A stretch of DNA of 35,309 nucleotides from an uncultured Sphingobacteriia bacterium. GTDB lineage: Bacteria > Bacteroidota > Bacteroidia > Chitinophagales > Chitinophagaceae. Location of the stretch: the NCBI GenBank assembly GCA_945957225.1, contig CAMFKK010000002.1:1-35309 (forward strand), given 5' to 3'. The position numbers and the translations under genes are program-made. The notes beneath the pieces were generated by a model. It did not search any database and had not been told where the DNA came from. It worked only from the letters and a program-made list of their open reading frames with translations. Below are positions 1 through 8,070 of this stretch, piece by piece; positions within the stretch are counted from its first letter, which is position 1, and every line of letters starts with the position of its first letter.

Positions 1-47
1 GAGATAGGCTCCGGTCTCGTGGGCTCGGAGATGTGTATAAGAGACAG
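1..47 (+). other. Nextera/Tn5 sequencing adapter with i7 index (artefact)
   Basis: This is not genomic DNA. Positions 29-47 are the 19-base Tn5 mosaic end, 14-28 complete the Nextera read-2 adapter, 6-13 (AGGCTCCG) match an i7 index whose reverse complement is CGGAGCCT, and 1-5 are the tail of the P7 primer. The same block occurs inverted at the other end of the contig. Native sequence starts at 48, inside the SusC-like gene, and the adapter continues that reading frame as a false peptide. Confidence 0.98.
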
Positions 48-797
48 CATAGCAGTAGCGGCAGCATCTTTTAAAACCACAATCTCTTTAATATCCGCTG
101 GCGCGATATTTAATAACTGGGCATAACCTTGGTCATCTGCAGTACCAAAGTTAAAATCAGAAGGAATGGCTGTTTCATAAGGCATACCATCTACTACAAT
201 CAAAGGATTGGTTCCAGCATTAATAGAAGAAGTACCACGGATACGAATACTCATACCAGCTCCTGGATCTCCAGAAGTAGAAGTAATATCCACACCAGAT
301 AAACGTCCTTGTAAAGCTTGGTCAATAGATGCTGCTCCCAATTCTTCCAAATCCTTTGCCTGAATTTTTGCAGTGGCAATGGTTAGGTTTTTATCAGAGA
401 TTGAAAGATTACCATTATCCGTTCTTCTTCCACCAACAACAATTACATCATTCAAAGAGTTGGCAGAATTGGCTTCAATGGCCATATTCAAAGTAGTTCT
501 TCCTTTTGTAATTTCTACTTCTTCGGTTTTATAACCAATATAAGAGATAGATACTTTGTGGTTGGGATTAGAAATCTTGAGGGCATAGTTACCATCTATA
601 TCGGTGGTAACACCTCTAACAATTCTTCCGTCCTTGTCCACTTCTGCAACAGATACGTGGGCAATAGGAGACTTGTCTTTTTTATCCGTGATCTTTCCCC
701 TCAAAACTAATTGGGCAGCGGGTGCATCCTGTGCAAATACCGGTTGAAAGCAGGCTGCTAGCAAGGGTAGGAACAAGTAACAAACTAATTTTTTCAT
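48..797 (-). CDS. SusC/RagA-like TonB-dependent outer-membrane receptor, N-terminal fragment
   Basis: Partial gene: 250 native codons from the ATG at 797 down to the adapter junction at 48. The family takes up oligosaccharides, peptides or other large nutrients through a TonB-driven barrel, usually with a SusD lipoprotein partner, which would lie beyond the cut. Visible parts are a signal peptide (about residues 1-23, ending VFAQD), a carboxypeptidase-D-regulatory-like beta domain (about 30-115, with GKITDKKDKSPIAHVSV and DGNYALKI), and most of the plug domain (about 130-250). The plug contains the RLSGVDI, IRIRGTSS and PLIVVDGMP signatures typical of SusC proteins. The fragment stops at VLKDAAATAM, just before the usual YGSR-ANGV segment; the barrel (normally some 700 or more further residues) is missing. 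It follows the FAS1 lipoprotein by 49 bases on the same strand, so the two are probably co-transcribed. The substrate cannot be told from this fragment. Confidence 0.93.
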
Positions 798-846
798 ATG
801 ACTTTGTGTAAATGGGAATTAGGTTTTGGGTAACTGTTCGCTTGGT

Positions 847-3063
847 CTAGTTAGGATTGTATTTAAGGTATCCATCAATCAAGTGAATCACGCAACGGTC
901 TGCCAGGTTATTACTGCTAGCTATGACTACATTGGAGGTTCTATTAAAATTATCCTTGATTTGCATGCTGTTTAAAGCACTGGTAATACCAACCTGACCA
1001 GCATCTCCACTTACGTTTTTATAGAGGGTTTCAAATGTTCCTAGTTTTTTTCCATCTGGAACCACTGTAACCTTATTCAAAATATGGTGGAGGATAAAAT
1101 TATTAACCTTGTCTTTATCTGCTTGAAGTGTAGGTGCAAAATTGGGAACACCTGTTGCAACAGTACCTGGTAACAAACCATCTTTTACCGCTTGCACAAT
1201 GGCTGCGTTATTGGGAACAAAAGAAGTGTAGAACACACCAGGTTGCACACCCAAAATGGCGCCGGAAGCTGCAGTGAAAATGGTAGCATTTTTCAAATAA
1301 GATACAAAGTTGAAAAACTGAGACGTTGCTGCAGAAGTACCACCAAGTGCCACCAATTTTAATCCAAAATTTCTAACACTAAAGGTGAGCAAGTTGTCGG
1401 CATAATATACCCTACCATTAAAAGAAGTTTTGGTAGAACTGGTGTTTACGGTATACGCACTGTCTTCAGAACCTGCAGAAGAAAACTTACCATTGTTCCA
1501 TTTAATATAATCACCTGAAGCCGTTTCAATAATTCCGGTTCCTGTAATATTATCTAATTCACCTGTGGTAATTGGAATGATATGGGTACCCAAAATTCTT
1601 TGGAGGTTATCTCTTGGTACGTTACCAGTAGTGGTGGTGCTGGTACCTGGTGTGGTATAAGACCAAGCATTGGCAACCTGATTAAAATCATAGCCTCTTT
1701 TTTTCATTACCACATCACTCATCATGATCATCACATATTTAAGTGTTGGGATGGTAACGGTGAAACGGTAGTTTTGATCAAGGGCCCTTGTCATTAATAA
1801 ATTGGCAGGATCCAAATATGCCCTACCATAAACTGTTCTAAATACATTGGGTTCTTGAACTTTATTAGAACCATAGAAAAAGCCATTACTCAACACTTTC
1901 TTTTCAACAATATCAGAGGTTGAGTTTATGGTTGGTGCTTCACCTTGAGCATTATTGGTAACTGCAAATTTGCTTGGCCACATGGCGGTCTGCCACATAT
2001 GCGCGTTTACAAAGTCTTGAATAATTTGTGTGGGCAATGCATCTAATGAGCTATATTTTTCCAATAATACATTTTGAATATAATTCAGTGTAGCAGTATT
2101 GTTTGGAGCAATCATGGTAAATGCATTTGATTGACCATCGTTGTCCTGGGCCTTTAAAAAATTTTCGTTGTTGGGAGAAAAAGCAGTTGTTGGTGCAAAC
2201 TGTTTAATATAAACAGGATCATTTTTTCCAGTTAATAATTTGTAACGGTTGGTGGCGTCAGTGTTACTTACAAAAGAAACAATGTACTTGTCCAATAATT
2301 TTTTGAACTCGGTATATTGTGCATTTGTTTTTAAATGCTGGTCAATATTTTTAGCAGGCAAGATTACTTTATCAATCTCGTGGATATAACCATTCTCAGC
2401 CACATAATCAGATTTTAGAACCGAAGCATCCATCACATTAAAACCAGAGAAACTACTATTGGGATAGAAATAGGTATAGTCCGATGTTGGTATACCCTTG
2501 GCAGTAAAATAAACATCCGTAAAATAGCTGATGTATTTATTGTTATTGTCAGCGTTTACAAAACGGTTATTTCTATTAGAGCCTAGGGCTTTTACTATTG
2601 TACCTGTTTTAGTGGTATCGTCATAAAAACCATTATAGTTAGCGGTTCTTCTGCGGAAACTATTGTTGGGAATCCAACCAGTATTGGCCTGATAATCATT
2701 TAACCTAGCTTTTGTAAATGCGTTATAGGCCAAAGCATAGGTAACAATCCCTTGCGCAGTGGCAGAATCAATTTTATCAATTCCTGAAATACCCTGTTCA
2801 GCAAAAAATTTTTGAAAAGCCGCGTCATTGGGCGCAAACAAAGTCCAATAACCGGCAGCGGCAAGGATATTTTTATAGCCCGCCTTGTCAATACAAGCAA
2901 GTAGGGTATTAAAATTTCCTTTTTGTTGCAAAACCTGGTAAATGGGTTGGGCCAGGGTATCTGGTCTACCATAAAACTCATCAAATGCCTTTTTCTTACA
3001 TCCTGTAGAAACAATAGACATAAGGGTCACGATGACAAGAACGGAACTTAGAACTCTTCTCAT
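847..3063 (-). CDS. Four-repeat fasciclin (FAS1) domain lipoprotein
   Basis: 738-residue predicted lipoprotein. The signal peptide ends in a lipobox (STGC, lipidated Cys22) followed by KKK, so it should be membrane anchored after processing. FAS1-like repeats can be placed at about 38-238, 245-412, 415-560 and 580-735. The best-preserved repeat cores are WTLFAPNDAAF (73-83), FTMIAPNN (315-322) and YTSFVPNNAAI (612-622), with the closing helix/strand pattern NGYIHEIDKVILP and CVIHLIDGYL. Repeat 3 is the most diverged and lacks a clear APN core. FAS1 domains mediate adhesion or surface binding; in Bacteroidota such lipoproteins are often encoded beside SusC/SusD pairs, as here with the SusC-like gene 49 bases downstream. 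A surface-exposed accessory binding protein of that transport system is the likely role, by inference. The start is the ATG giving a clean lipoprotein signal; no Shine-Dalgarno site is seen, as usual for the phylum. Confidence 0.88.
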   Translation of the reverse strand: MRRVLSSVLVIVTLMSIVSTGCKKKAFDEFYGRPDTLAQPIYQVLQQKGNFNTLLACIDKAGYKNILAAAGYWTLFAPNDAAFQKFFAEQGISGIDKIDSATAQGIVTYALAYNAFTKARLNDYQANTGWIPNNSFRRRTANYNGFYDDTTKTGTIVKALGSNRNNRFVNADNNNKYISYFTDVYFTAKGIPTSDYTYFYPNSSFSGFNVMDASVLKSDYVAENGYIHEIDKVILPAKNIDQHLKTNAQYTEFKKLLDKYIVSFVSNTDATNRYKLLTGKNDPVYIKQFAPTTAFSPNNENFLKAQDNDGQSNAFTMIAPNNTATLNYIQNVLLEKYSSLDALPTQIIQDFVNAHMWQTAMWPSKFAVTNNAQGEAPTINSTSDIVEKKVLSNGFFYGSNKVQEPNVFRTVYGRAYLDPANLLMTRALDQNYRFTVTIPTLKYVMIMMSDVVMKKRGYDFNQVANAWSYTTPGTSTTTTGNVPRDNLQRILGTHIIPITTGELDNITGTGIIETASGDYIKWNNGKFSSAGSEDSAYTVNTSSTKTSFNGRVYYADNLLTFSVRNFGLKLVALGGTSAATSQFFNFVSYLKNATIFTAASGAILGVQPGVFYTSFVPNNAAIVQAVKDGLLPGTVATGVPNFAPTLQADKDKVNNFILHHILNKVTVVPDGKKLGTFETLYKNVSGDAGQVGITSALNSMQIKDNFNRTSNVVIASSNNLADRCVIHLIDGYLKYNPN

Positions 3064-3402
3064 AACAGTAGCTGTCGTTTGTGTTTATCTTACCGGCATC
3101 TTGGGTAAAACACCGTCCAATTTTTTTTGTGACAACTTAGGAGGTTCCGGCCGTATGGGGAATTGCATGAAAATCTCAAGCAGATAGATATGGACTTTTT
3201 GGCAATCGACAAGCAGCTAGTACAACCTTTTAAGTTGTATTTAAGCCCAAATTAACAATTGTCAGTTTTACATCTATCCTGTTGCATCCTGATAGCTACT
3301 TAATATTTTATTTTAAGATCTGGCTATAAAAGAAAGGGCCACCGGTAATTAGCCGGCAGCCGCTTTTGTTTAAACCTCGGGGGGAATGGTTAAGGGTGGG
3401 GT
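3064..3402. other. Intergenic region without a gene
   Basis: 339 bases between the FAS1 lipoprotein and the DUF4136 gene, both transcribed leftwards. I see no ORF with coding character. It should contain the promoter of the FAS1-SusC unit, but no convincing TAnnTTTG element is visible on the minus strand. Its right end carries the likely terminator at 3337-3361. The base pattern includes a long T run at 3120-3128 on the plus strand. Confidence 0.6.
3331..3361 (-). terminator. Probable rho-independent terminator after the DUF4136 gene
   Basis: Read on the minus strand, GGCTGCCGG pairs with CCGGTGGCC around a 7-base loop (two central mismatches), followed by a pyrimidine-rich CTTTCTTTT tract at 3328-3336. 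It lies 42 bases past the stop of the DUF4136 gene, so it would separate it from the FAS1-SusC unit. The mismatched stem makes this moderate rather than certain. Confidence 0.5.
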
Positions 3403-3981
3403 TTACTTTTCCAATTGTTGTACAATTGCTTTTACATTTTTTTCTATCTCTTTGTCTGTCAATCTTCTAGAATCTGTTTCCATAGTGGTCCAGCCCTGCC
3501 AGATGGTTTTATCAGACTGGGCATCTAAAAGGGTCACTGTAAGTGTATGTTCCTGAACCGTTAGAACGTTGTTTTGGTATCCCATTAGCGTAGAGGGATA
3601 GTAAACAGGAATCCATCTTCTGCTAAAAGGGCTATACAAATACCTGTATTGGGGGTCAGAATAGACGGGACTGCGCTGGTTACGCTTCTCTTTTTCCACG
3701 TCAATTTCATAGACCAACAACACATCAGGGTTTTTCTGGCTTATTTTCCAACCACTGGCTTTTAGGTTTTTGTCAATGCTTTCCTTGATTTTCCTATCAA
3801 CCAGGTCATTGGTTTTGGCCAAAGGTTTACCGGTATCCTTAGAACTGGGATCAACCCAAGCATAGGTTCTTATTTTTGTAAAGTCTACGGAATCGTCTTT
3901 TTGCACCCTTGCGATGGTACCACAACTGGTTAAGAAGATCAAGACGCTGACCAGGGTCAGAAATCCAAACTGCTTTTTCAT
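3403..3981 (-). CDS. DUF4136 domain lipoprotein
   Basis: 192-residue lipoprotein: signal peptide with lipobox LTSC (Cys20), then a DUF4136-type domain covering the rest. Family-like features are the opening VDFTKIRTYAWVDP near residues 31-46, a segment DLVDRKIKESIDKNLKASGW (the family's predicted helix giving an all-residue pattern before a beta-strand DVLLVYEIDV), a Tyr/Pro-rich middle stretch (YSDPQYRYLYSPFSRRWIPVYYP), and the close TLLDAQSDKTIWQGWTTM...IEKNVKAIVQQL. Length is normal for the family. Its function is unknown; members are periplasmic or outer-membrane-anchored. It sits 112 bases after the cyclophilin gene and may be the end of the long minus-strand transcript or have its own promoter. 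A terminator-like hairpin follows it. Confidence 0.85.
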   Translation of the reverse strand: MKKQFGFLTLVSVLIFLTSCGTIARVQKDDSVDFTKIRTYAWVDPSSKDTGKPLAKTNDLVDRKIKESIDKNLKASGWKISQKNPDVLLVYEIDVEKEKRNQRSPVYSDPQYRYLYSPFSRRWIPVYYPSTLMGYQNNVLTVQEHTLTVTLLDAQSDKTIWQGWTTMETDSRRLTDKEIEKNVKAIVQQLEK

Positions 3982-4093
3982 AACTTAACTGTTTAGGTTA
4001 GTAATTTGATTTACTATACCTATCCAATCAGCGTGCCAATAAGTCTTAAATGAAACCTAAAGAAAACCTAAAATCTGTTAAATAGATTGATAA

Positions 4094-4684
4094 TCAATGC
4101 CTTACAATGTTGTAAATATCAACCTGTGGCCAGAGATACTGTCCATTGAGCTTTTGTCCAGAGATCTTAAAAACCAGGTTTAAGCCTTTTACAACCTTAC
4201 CAAATGCGGCATAACCTTGGCGGTCTTCACAGTTTTCGCCACCAAAATCAAGGCCCGGTTGGTTACCTATCACAATAAAAAATTCGGTGCCAGCAGTGCC
4301 GGGAGCAGCCCTGGCTAAAGAAATCACCCCTTCTGTATGTAAAATGCCGGTTTCCTTGGTGCTTTCATGCGGAATTCCCTTAATTGAAACGGCTTTTTTA
4401 TAGTTGGTTTTCCAAATCCCGCCCTGAATCAACTCGGTTTTGGGGGCATTGGAGGGTTGGTTTTCCATATTCAGGGCCCTATAAAATCCGCTATTGAAAT
4501 AAAAACCAGAATCTACATAAGACAAAAATGCCGCCACGGTTTTGGGAGCTTTTTTGGGATAGAGTTCCAACTCAATCTCGCCATACTTGGTTTGAATGAG
4601 TACATGCGGGTTCTCATAAACGGGTTTTGGTTTACAACCCAGGAAGAGGGCAAAAAGAATGACTATGGAATAACGCGCGCTCAT
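4094..4684 (-). CDS. Cyclophilin-type peptidyl-prolyl cis-trans isomerase, lipoprotein
   Basis: 196-residue extracytoplasmic proline isomerase that would assist folding of envelope or secreted proteins. A short signal peptide ends in LFLGC (Cys17), so it is a predicted lipoprotein. The cyclophilin fold follows: VLIQTKYGEIELELYPKKAP (strand 1 region), FYRAL with the expected catalytic arginine at Arg69 (equivalent of human CypA Arg55), IQGG at 86-89, GVISLARA at 119-126, and TEFFIVIG at 133-140, then YAAFGKVVKGL. The active-site loop around 70-85 carries NMENQPSNAPKTEL, longer than in the minimal cyclophilins. Its ATG overlaps the stop of the upstream phytase-like gene by four bases (ATGA at 4681-4684), so the two are translationally coupled. 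Confidence 0.9.
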   Translation of the reverse strand: MSARYSIVILFALFLGCKPKPVYENPHVLIQTKYGEIELELYPKKAPKTVAAFLSYVDSGFYFNSGFYRALNMENQPSNAPKTELIQGGIWKTNYKKAVSIKGIPHESTKETGILHTEGVISLARAAPGTAGTEFFIVIGNQPGLDFGGENCEDRQGYAAFGKVVKGLNLVFKISGQKLNGQYLWPQVDIYNIVRH

Positions 4685-5823
4685 GGAATAATTTCAAATA
4701 GGAAAAATTGGGTGGTTTCAAAGAGTTGAAAGTTATTGTCGGCCACCATGACCAAGGTTTTGTGGCCATTGGGAAGGGTGGGACCAAAACACATACCTTC
4801 TACATTGTCAACATAAATGCCCAGACTATCCATGTTCAACAATAATTTTTTGTTCAAGGGTTTTGCCGGTGGCGATGCTATCAGAGAAGCATTCTTACTA
4901 ATATCTTCCGCATTGCTAAGGTCTACTTCAAAAATCTTGATGGTACAGGGCAGTCTACCCGTAGAAAAAGAACGCTCCATCACCAAGAGTTTGTTGTTTC
5001 CAATAGCAAAGATATCGGGCACCCCGTTTACTTTAAAGGCCGTGGCAGGTGTAGCGGGATAAGCCACAGGGTCTAATAAATACGCATACTGTGCGGTATT
5101 CTTGTTAGACTTTAGGTTGTATTGGTAAATCCTAATCCATGTCTTATTTGGGGTTAAATCGGCCCTTGGCCCGTCTTCATACAAGGGCTCTTCTACATTT
5201 ACATACAAGGTTTTGAAGCCATTGTCAAATGTCATTCCTTCTAACACCCCATTTTGTCTGGGACCTTTTTCGGTGGCGCGCATGAGCAGGTTTGCGGGCA
5301 GTGGAAGGGTATCTATATATTGACCATTTAAACCCATCCGGATAATGGAAGGGTTGGCCAAGACGGTTTCTTTGTCCCTGACAATTCTTTCACCCTCGCT
5401 GGTCCAAACCAATTGGTTCTTGGATGCGTCATAGCGAATAGCTTCAGGATCCGGCGTTTTGGCTGGGTCTTCTTTGGAAGAAGGATAAGTTTTGCCGTTT
5501 GCCTGCAACAAAGACTGTACGCTTAACCACTGAACCGAGTCAATGCCAGATTTACCCAAGACCAACTTAACGGTATAAAATCTTGCTGGATTGATTGCGG
5601 ATCTATCGTCACAGATTAAAAAATACTGATCATTCTTGGCGTCATAGTCAATACCAGAAAGCCCACCAATGGTGGTACCCATAAAGGGCTTATTATGCGC
5701 CACATCATAATGACCCAATAGTTTTAACTGACCAATGCTGGAATCAACAGGAGCCAAAGATTTTCTGGTGGCACAAGATACCAACATGACAAGGGCCAAT
5801 AAACCAAGACCTATTTTTTTCAT
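4681..5823 (-). CDS. Phytase-like (esterase-like activity of phytase) domain lipoprotein
   Basis: 380 residues. A signal peptide ends in LVSC (Cys17), predicting a lipoprotein. The remainder resembles the phytase-like / esterase-like domain (Pfam phytase-like family), a beta-propeller-like fold: GGLSGIDYDAKNDQYFLICDDRS near 53-75, DPEAIRYDASKNQLVWTSEGE, NGVLEGMTFDNGFKTLYVNVEE, and VEGMCFGPTLPNGHKTLVMVADNN near the C terminus. The repeated E-G/A-[MI] segments (DPEAI, LEGM, VEGM) are the family's acidic, probably metal-binding positions. Substrate is unknown, and phytase activity should not be assumed. It starts 6 bases after the M28 peptidase stop and overlaps the cyclophilin gene by 4 bases, so it is inside a tight operon of extracytoplasmic enzymes. 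Confidence 0.82.
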   Translation of the reverse strand: MKKIGLGLLALVMLVSCATRKSLAPVDSSIGQLKLLGHYDVAHNKPFMGTTIGGLSGIDYDAKNDQYFLICDDRSAINPARFYTVKLVLGKSGIDSVQWLSVQSLLQANGKTYPSSKEDPAKTPDPEAIRYDASKNQLVWTSEGERIVRDKETVLANPSIIRMGLNGQYIDTLPLPANLLMRATEKGPRQNGVLEGMTFDNGFKTLYVNVEEPLYEDGPRADLTPNKTWIRIYQYNLKSNKNTAQYAYLLDPVAYPATPATAFKVNGVPDIFAIGNNKLLVMERSFSTGRLPCTIKIFEVDLSNAEDISKNASLIASPPAKPLNKKLLLNMDSLGIYVDNVEGMCFGPTLPNGHKTLVMVADNNFQLFETTQFFLFEIIP

Positions 5824-5829
5824 ACCAAC

Positions 5830-8055
5830 TTATTGGGCAATAGACATTAAATGAGCGGCCAATTGTTTGATTTGACCAGCGGCAATTTGAATCTGTTCTT
5901 GGGCTTCTTTCCAATCTCTTTGTTCAATGGCTTCTCTAATCCCAGGCATGGTTTTTACGCCATAACCGGTATAAAAACCAGGTGCATAAATGGTATGTTT
6001 GAACCAAGACCTTCTTGGCAAACCAGTTGCAGACAACAATTGTTGCTCAGCGCGATACAGGCTGGCGTTTGCTTTTTCGCTCAGGGTTCCTGTTTTAGCC
6101 ACATATTGGTTCAGGGTTTTAGAAGCATTTTCTAGTTCAGCCAAAGCGTTTTGAACAGGAGAAAAATCTATAAAAGGCACTGCAGGTTTGATTTTTGGAA
6201 GCTGTTCTTTTTCGGTTGGGTCAGCTGCCAATACATAAGCCTTGCTATTGATCACTTCATTTTCAATCTGGGTATTTTCACGCAATTGATCTGTAGTGCT
6301 GCTCAATTCTTTTACATAACCAGCAATGGTTTTTTGCAAAATGGCAAAATTGAAAGGGAGTTGTTCTGCATCGGCCATGCGCAAAACAGCCCTACCATTT
6401 ACCTTACCCAAGGCAACCCCATAATTAAAACCGGGGTCTTTAAAACGGCTATAGTGGTCATAACTATCATAGATACTATGGTATTCACCACCGGGGTCTT
6501 CTCCACCAAAACCAATATTCAAAGCGGGAATGCCCAAGTGTTGGATAAAGGAAGAATAGTCAGAACCAGAACCCATGGCACCCAAGTGCAGGTCTTTTTC
6601 TTGCATGGCCGCTTGTTTGGCTTTTGGTGTAGCAGCTGATGCTACTTCTTCCGCTCTTTTTCTGTCAAAAACGCTGACACCGGTTTGAGGGTCCATCACG
6701 TCTTTGGCCGCTTCAAACACCAAGGTTTCCAAGGCGTGCGAACCTTCTGCACCCAAAAAGCCTCGTCCGTTGCTATCTGAGTTTAGGTAAACCACTACTT
6801 TCTGTTGTAATTCGGCCGCGTGGTCTTCTACCCATTCGGTAGAACCCATCAAACCCTGCTCTTCACCGTCCCAAGCACAATACACCAGGGTACGTTTGGG
6901 TCTCCAACCTGTTTTCAACAATTCTCCAATGGCACGGGCTTCTTCTAGTTCAGCCGCCATTCCGCTCACGGGATCATTGGCGCCATTTACCCAGGCATCA
7001 TGGTGGTTGCCGCGCAAGACCCATTGATCAGGGTAGGTAGAACCCTTGATTTTGGCAATTACATTATAGGCAGGAACCGTGTTCCAATTAAAATCTACTT
7101 TCAAATGAACCTTGGTTTTTCCCGGACCCACATGATAGGTAAAGGGTAAACCACCCCTCCATGCTGCAGGTGCTACTGGACCTTCTAAGGCTTCTAACAA
7201 GGGCTTAGCGTCATGATAGCTGATGGGTAAAACAGGAATTTTTAGCAAATTGGGGGCAGACAAACGGTCCAGTCTTTTGGCATTGGCCGTAGAACCAATA
7301 TTGGGAGTCAGTGGGTCACCGGGGTAGATCACCATATCCATGATAGAACCCCTTTGAACACCATATTCGTTTTTGAATGCGCCTTTTGGATATACATCGC
7401 CCGCGCCATAACCATCATCCTGTGGGTCAGAATAAATTATACAACCCAGGGCTCCGTGTTCTTGGGCAATTTTGGGTTTGATTCCCCTCCAAGAGCGGCC
7501 ATATTTGGCAATCACAATCTTGCCTTTTACGCTAATGCCTAGTTTTTCCAAGGTTTCATAATCGGCAGGAACCCCATAGTTGACAAATACCAATTCGGCG
7601 GTTACATCGCCATCGGCACTCCAGCAATTATAAGTAGGTAATTGACCTTCTTGATTAGAAGTACCGTCTTCTTTTAAAGCCGGCTCTTTCAATAAGGCTT
7701 TGAAAACACCAGGAGAAGTCATTTCCAAGACCCTAGTTTTGGGTGTAGGAAACAAAACCTGATAGGTTTCTATTTGAGCATCCCAACCATATTGTTTGAA
7801 TTGGGCCAAGATATTTTCTGCTACAGCCTTGCTACCGGGTGATCCCAAATGGTGGGGAATGGCAGACATGTCTTTGATATTTTTACCAATGCGCTCTGCG
7901 CTAAGTCCGGCGTCAAACTGTTGTTCAATTTGTTTTTGTTTGGCTGCGGATGCTGCACTAAACCCGGTTATGGATGGTTGCGCAAGGGCAGAAATACTGA
8001 GCAAACCACTGCTCAGAATCAGGCAAAGGGTTTTGGAGGGCTTCATGTTCATCAT
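5830..8055 (-). CDS. Secreted M28-family peptidase, glutamate carboxypeptidase II-like, with PA domain
   Basis: 741-residue exported di-zinc peptidase. Signal peptide about 1-25 (ISALAQ). A protease-associated (PA) insert lies at about 150-300 (ELVFVNYG..., GKIVIAKYGRSWRGIK, GALGCIIYSDP), inside the M28 catalytic domain. All expected zinc and catalytic residues are present by alignment to human GCPII: His351 and Asp361 (GNHHDAWVNGAND), Glu398-Glu399 (WDGEEQGLMGSTEW), Asp427 (YLNSDSN) and His526 (EYHSIYD). The C-terminal helical domain (about 590-741) matches the transferrin-receptor-like dimerisation domain of the family. It should cleave C-terminal residues from peptides outside the cytoplasm. 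Start: the first ATG is used; a second in-frame Met at residue 4 is equally possible. It lies 15 bases after the amidase gene and 6 bases before the phytase-like gene. Confidence 0.93.
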   Translation of the reverse strand: MMNMKPSKTLCLILSSGLLSISALAQPSITGFSAASAAKQKQIEQQFDAGLSAERIGKNIKDMSAIPHHLGSPGSKAVAENILAQFKQYGWDAQIETYQVLFPTPKTRVLEMTSPGVFKALLKEPALKEDGTSNQEGQLPTYNCWSADGDVTAELVFVNYGVPADYETLEKLGISVKGKIVIAKYGRSWRGIKPKIAQEHGALGCIIYSDPQDDGYGAGDVYPKGAFKNEYGVQRGSIMDMVIYPGDPLTPNIGSTANAKRLDRLSAPNLLKIPVLPISYHDAKPLLEALEGPVAPAAWRGGLPFTYHVGPGKTKVHLKVDFNWNTVPAYNVIAKIKGSTYPDQWVLRGNHHDAWVNGANDPVSGMAAELEEARAIGELLKTGWRPKRTLVYCAWDGEEQGLMGSTEWVEDHAAELQQKVVVYLNSDSNGRGFLGAEGSHALETLVFEAAKDVMDPQTGVSVFDRKRAEEVASAATPKAKQAAMQEKDLHLGAMGSGSDYSSFIQHLGIPALNIGFGGEDPGGEYHSIYDSYDHYSRFKDPGFNYGVALGKVNGRAVLRMADAEQLPFNFAILQKTIAGYVKELSSTTDQLRENTQIENEVINSKAYVLAADPTEKEQLPKIKPAVPFIDFSPVQNALAELENASKTLNQYVAKTGTLSEKANASLYRAEQQLLSATGLPRRSWFKHTIYAPGFYTGYGVKTMPGIREAIEQRDWKEAQEQIQIAAGQIKQLAAHLMSIAQ

Positions 8056-8070
8056 GGTTCAGTTAGAATA

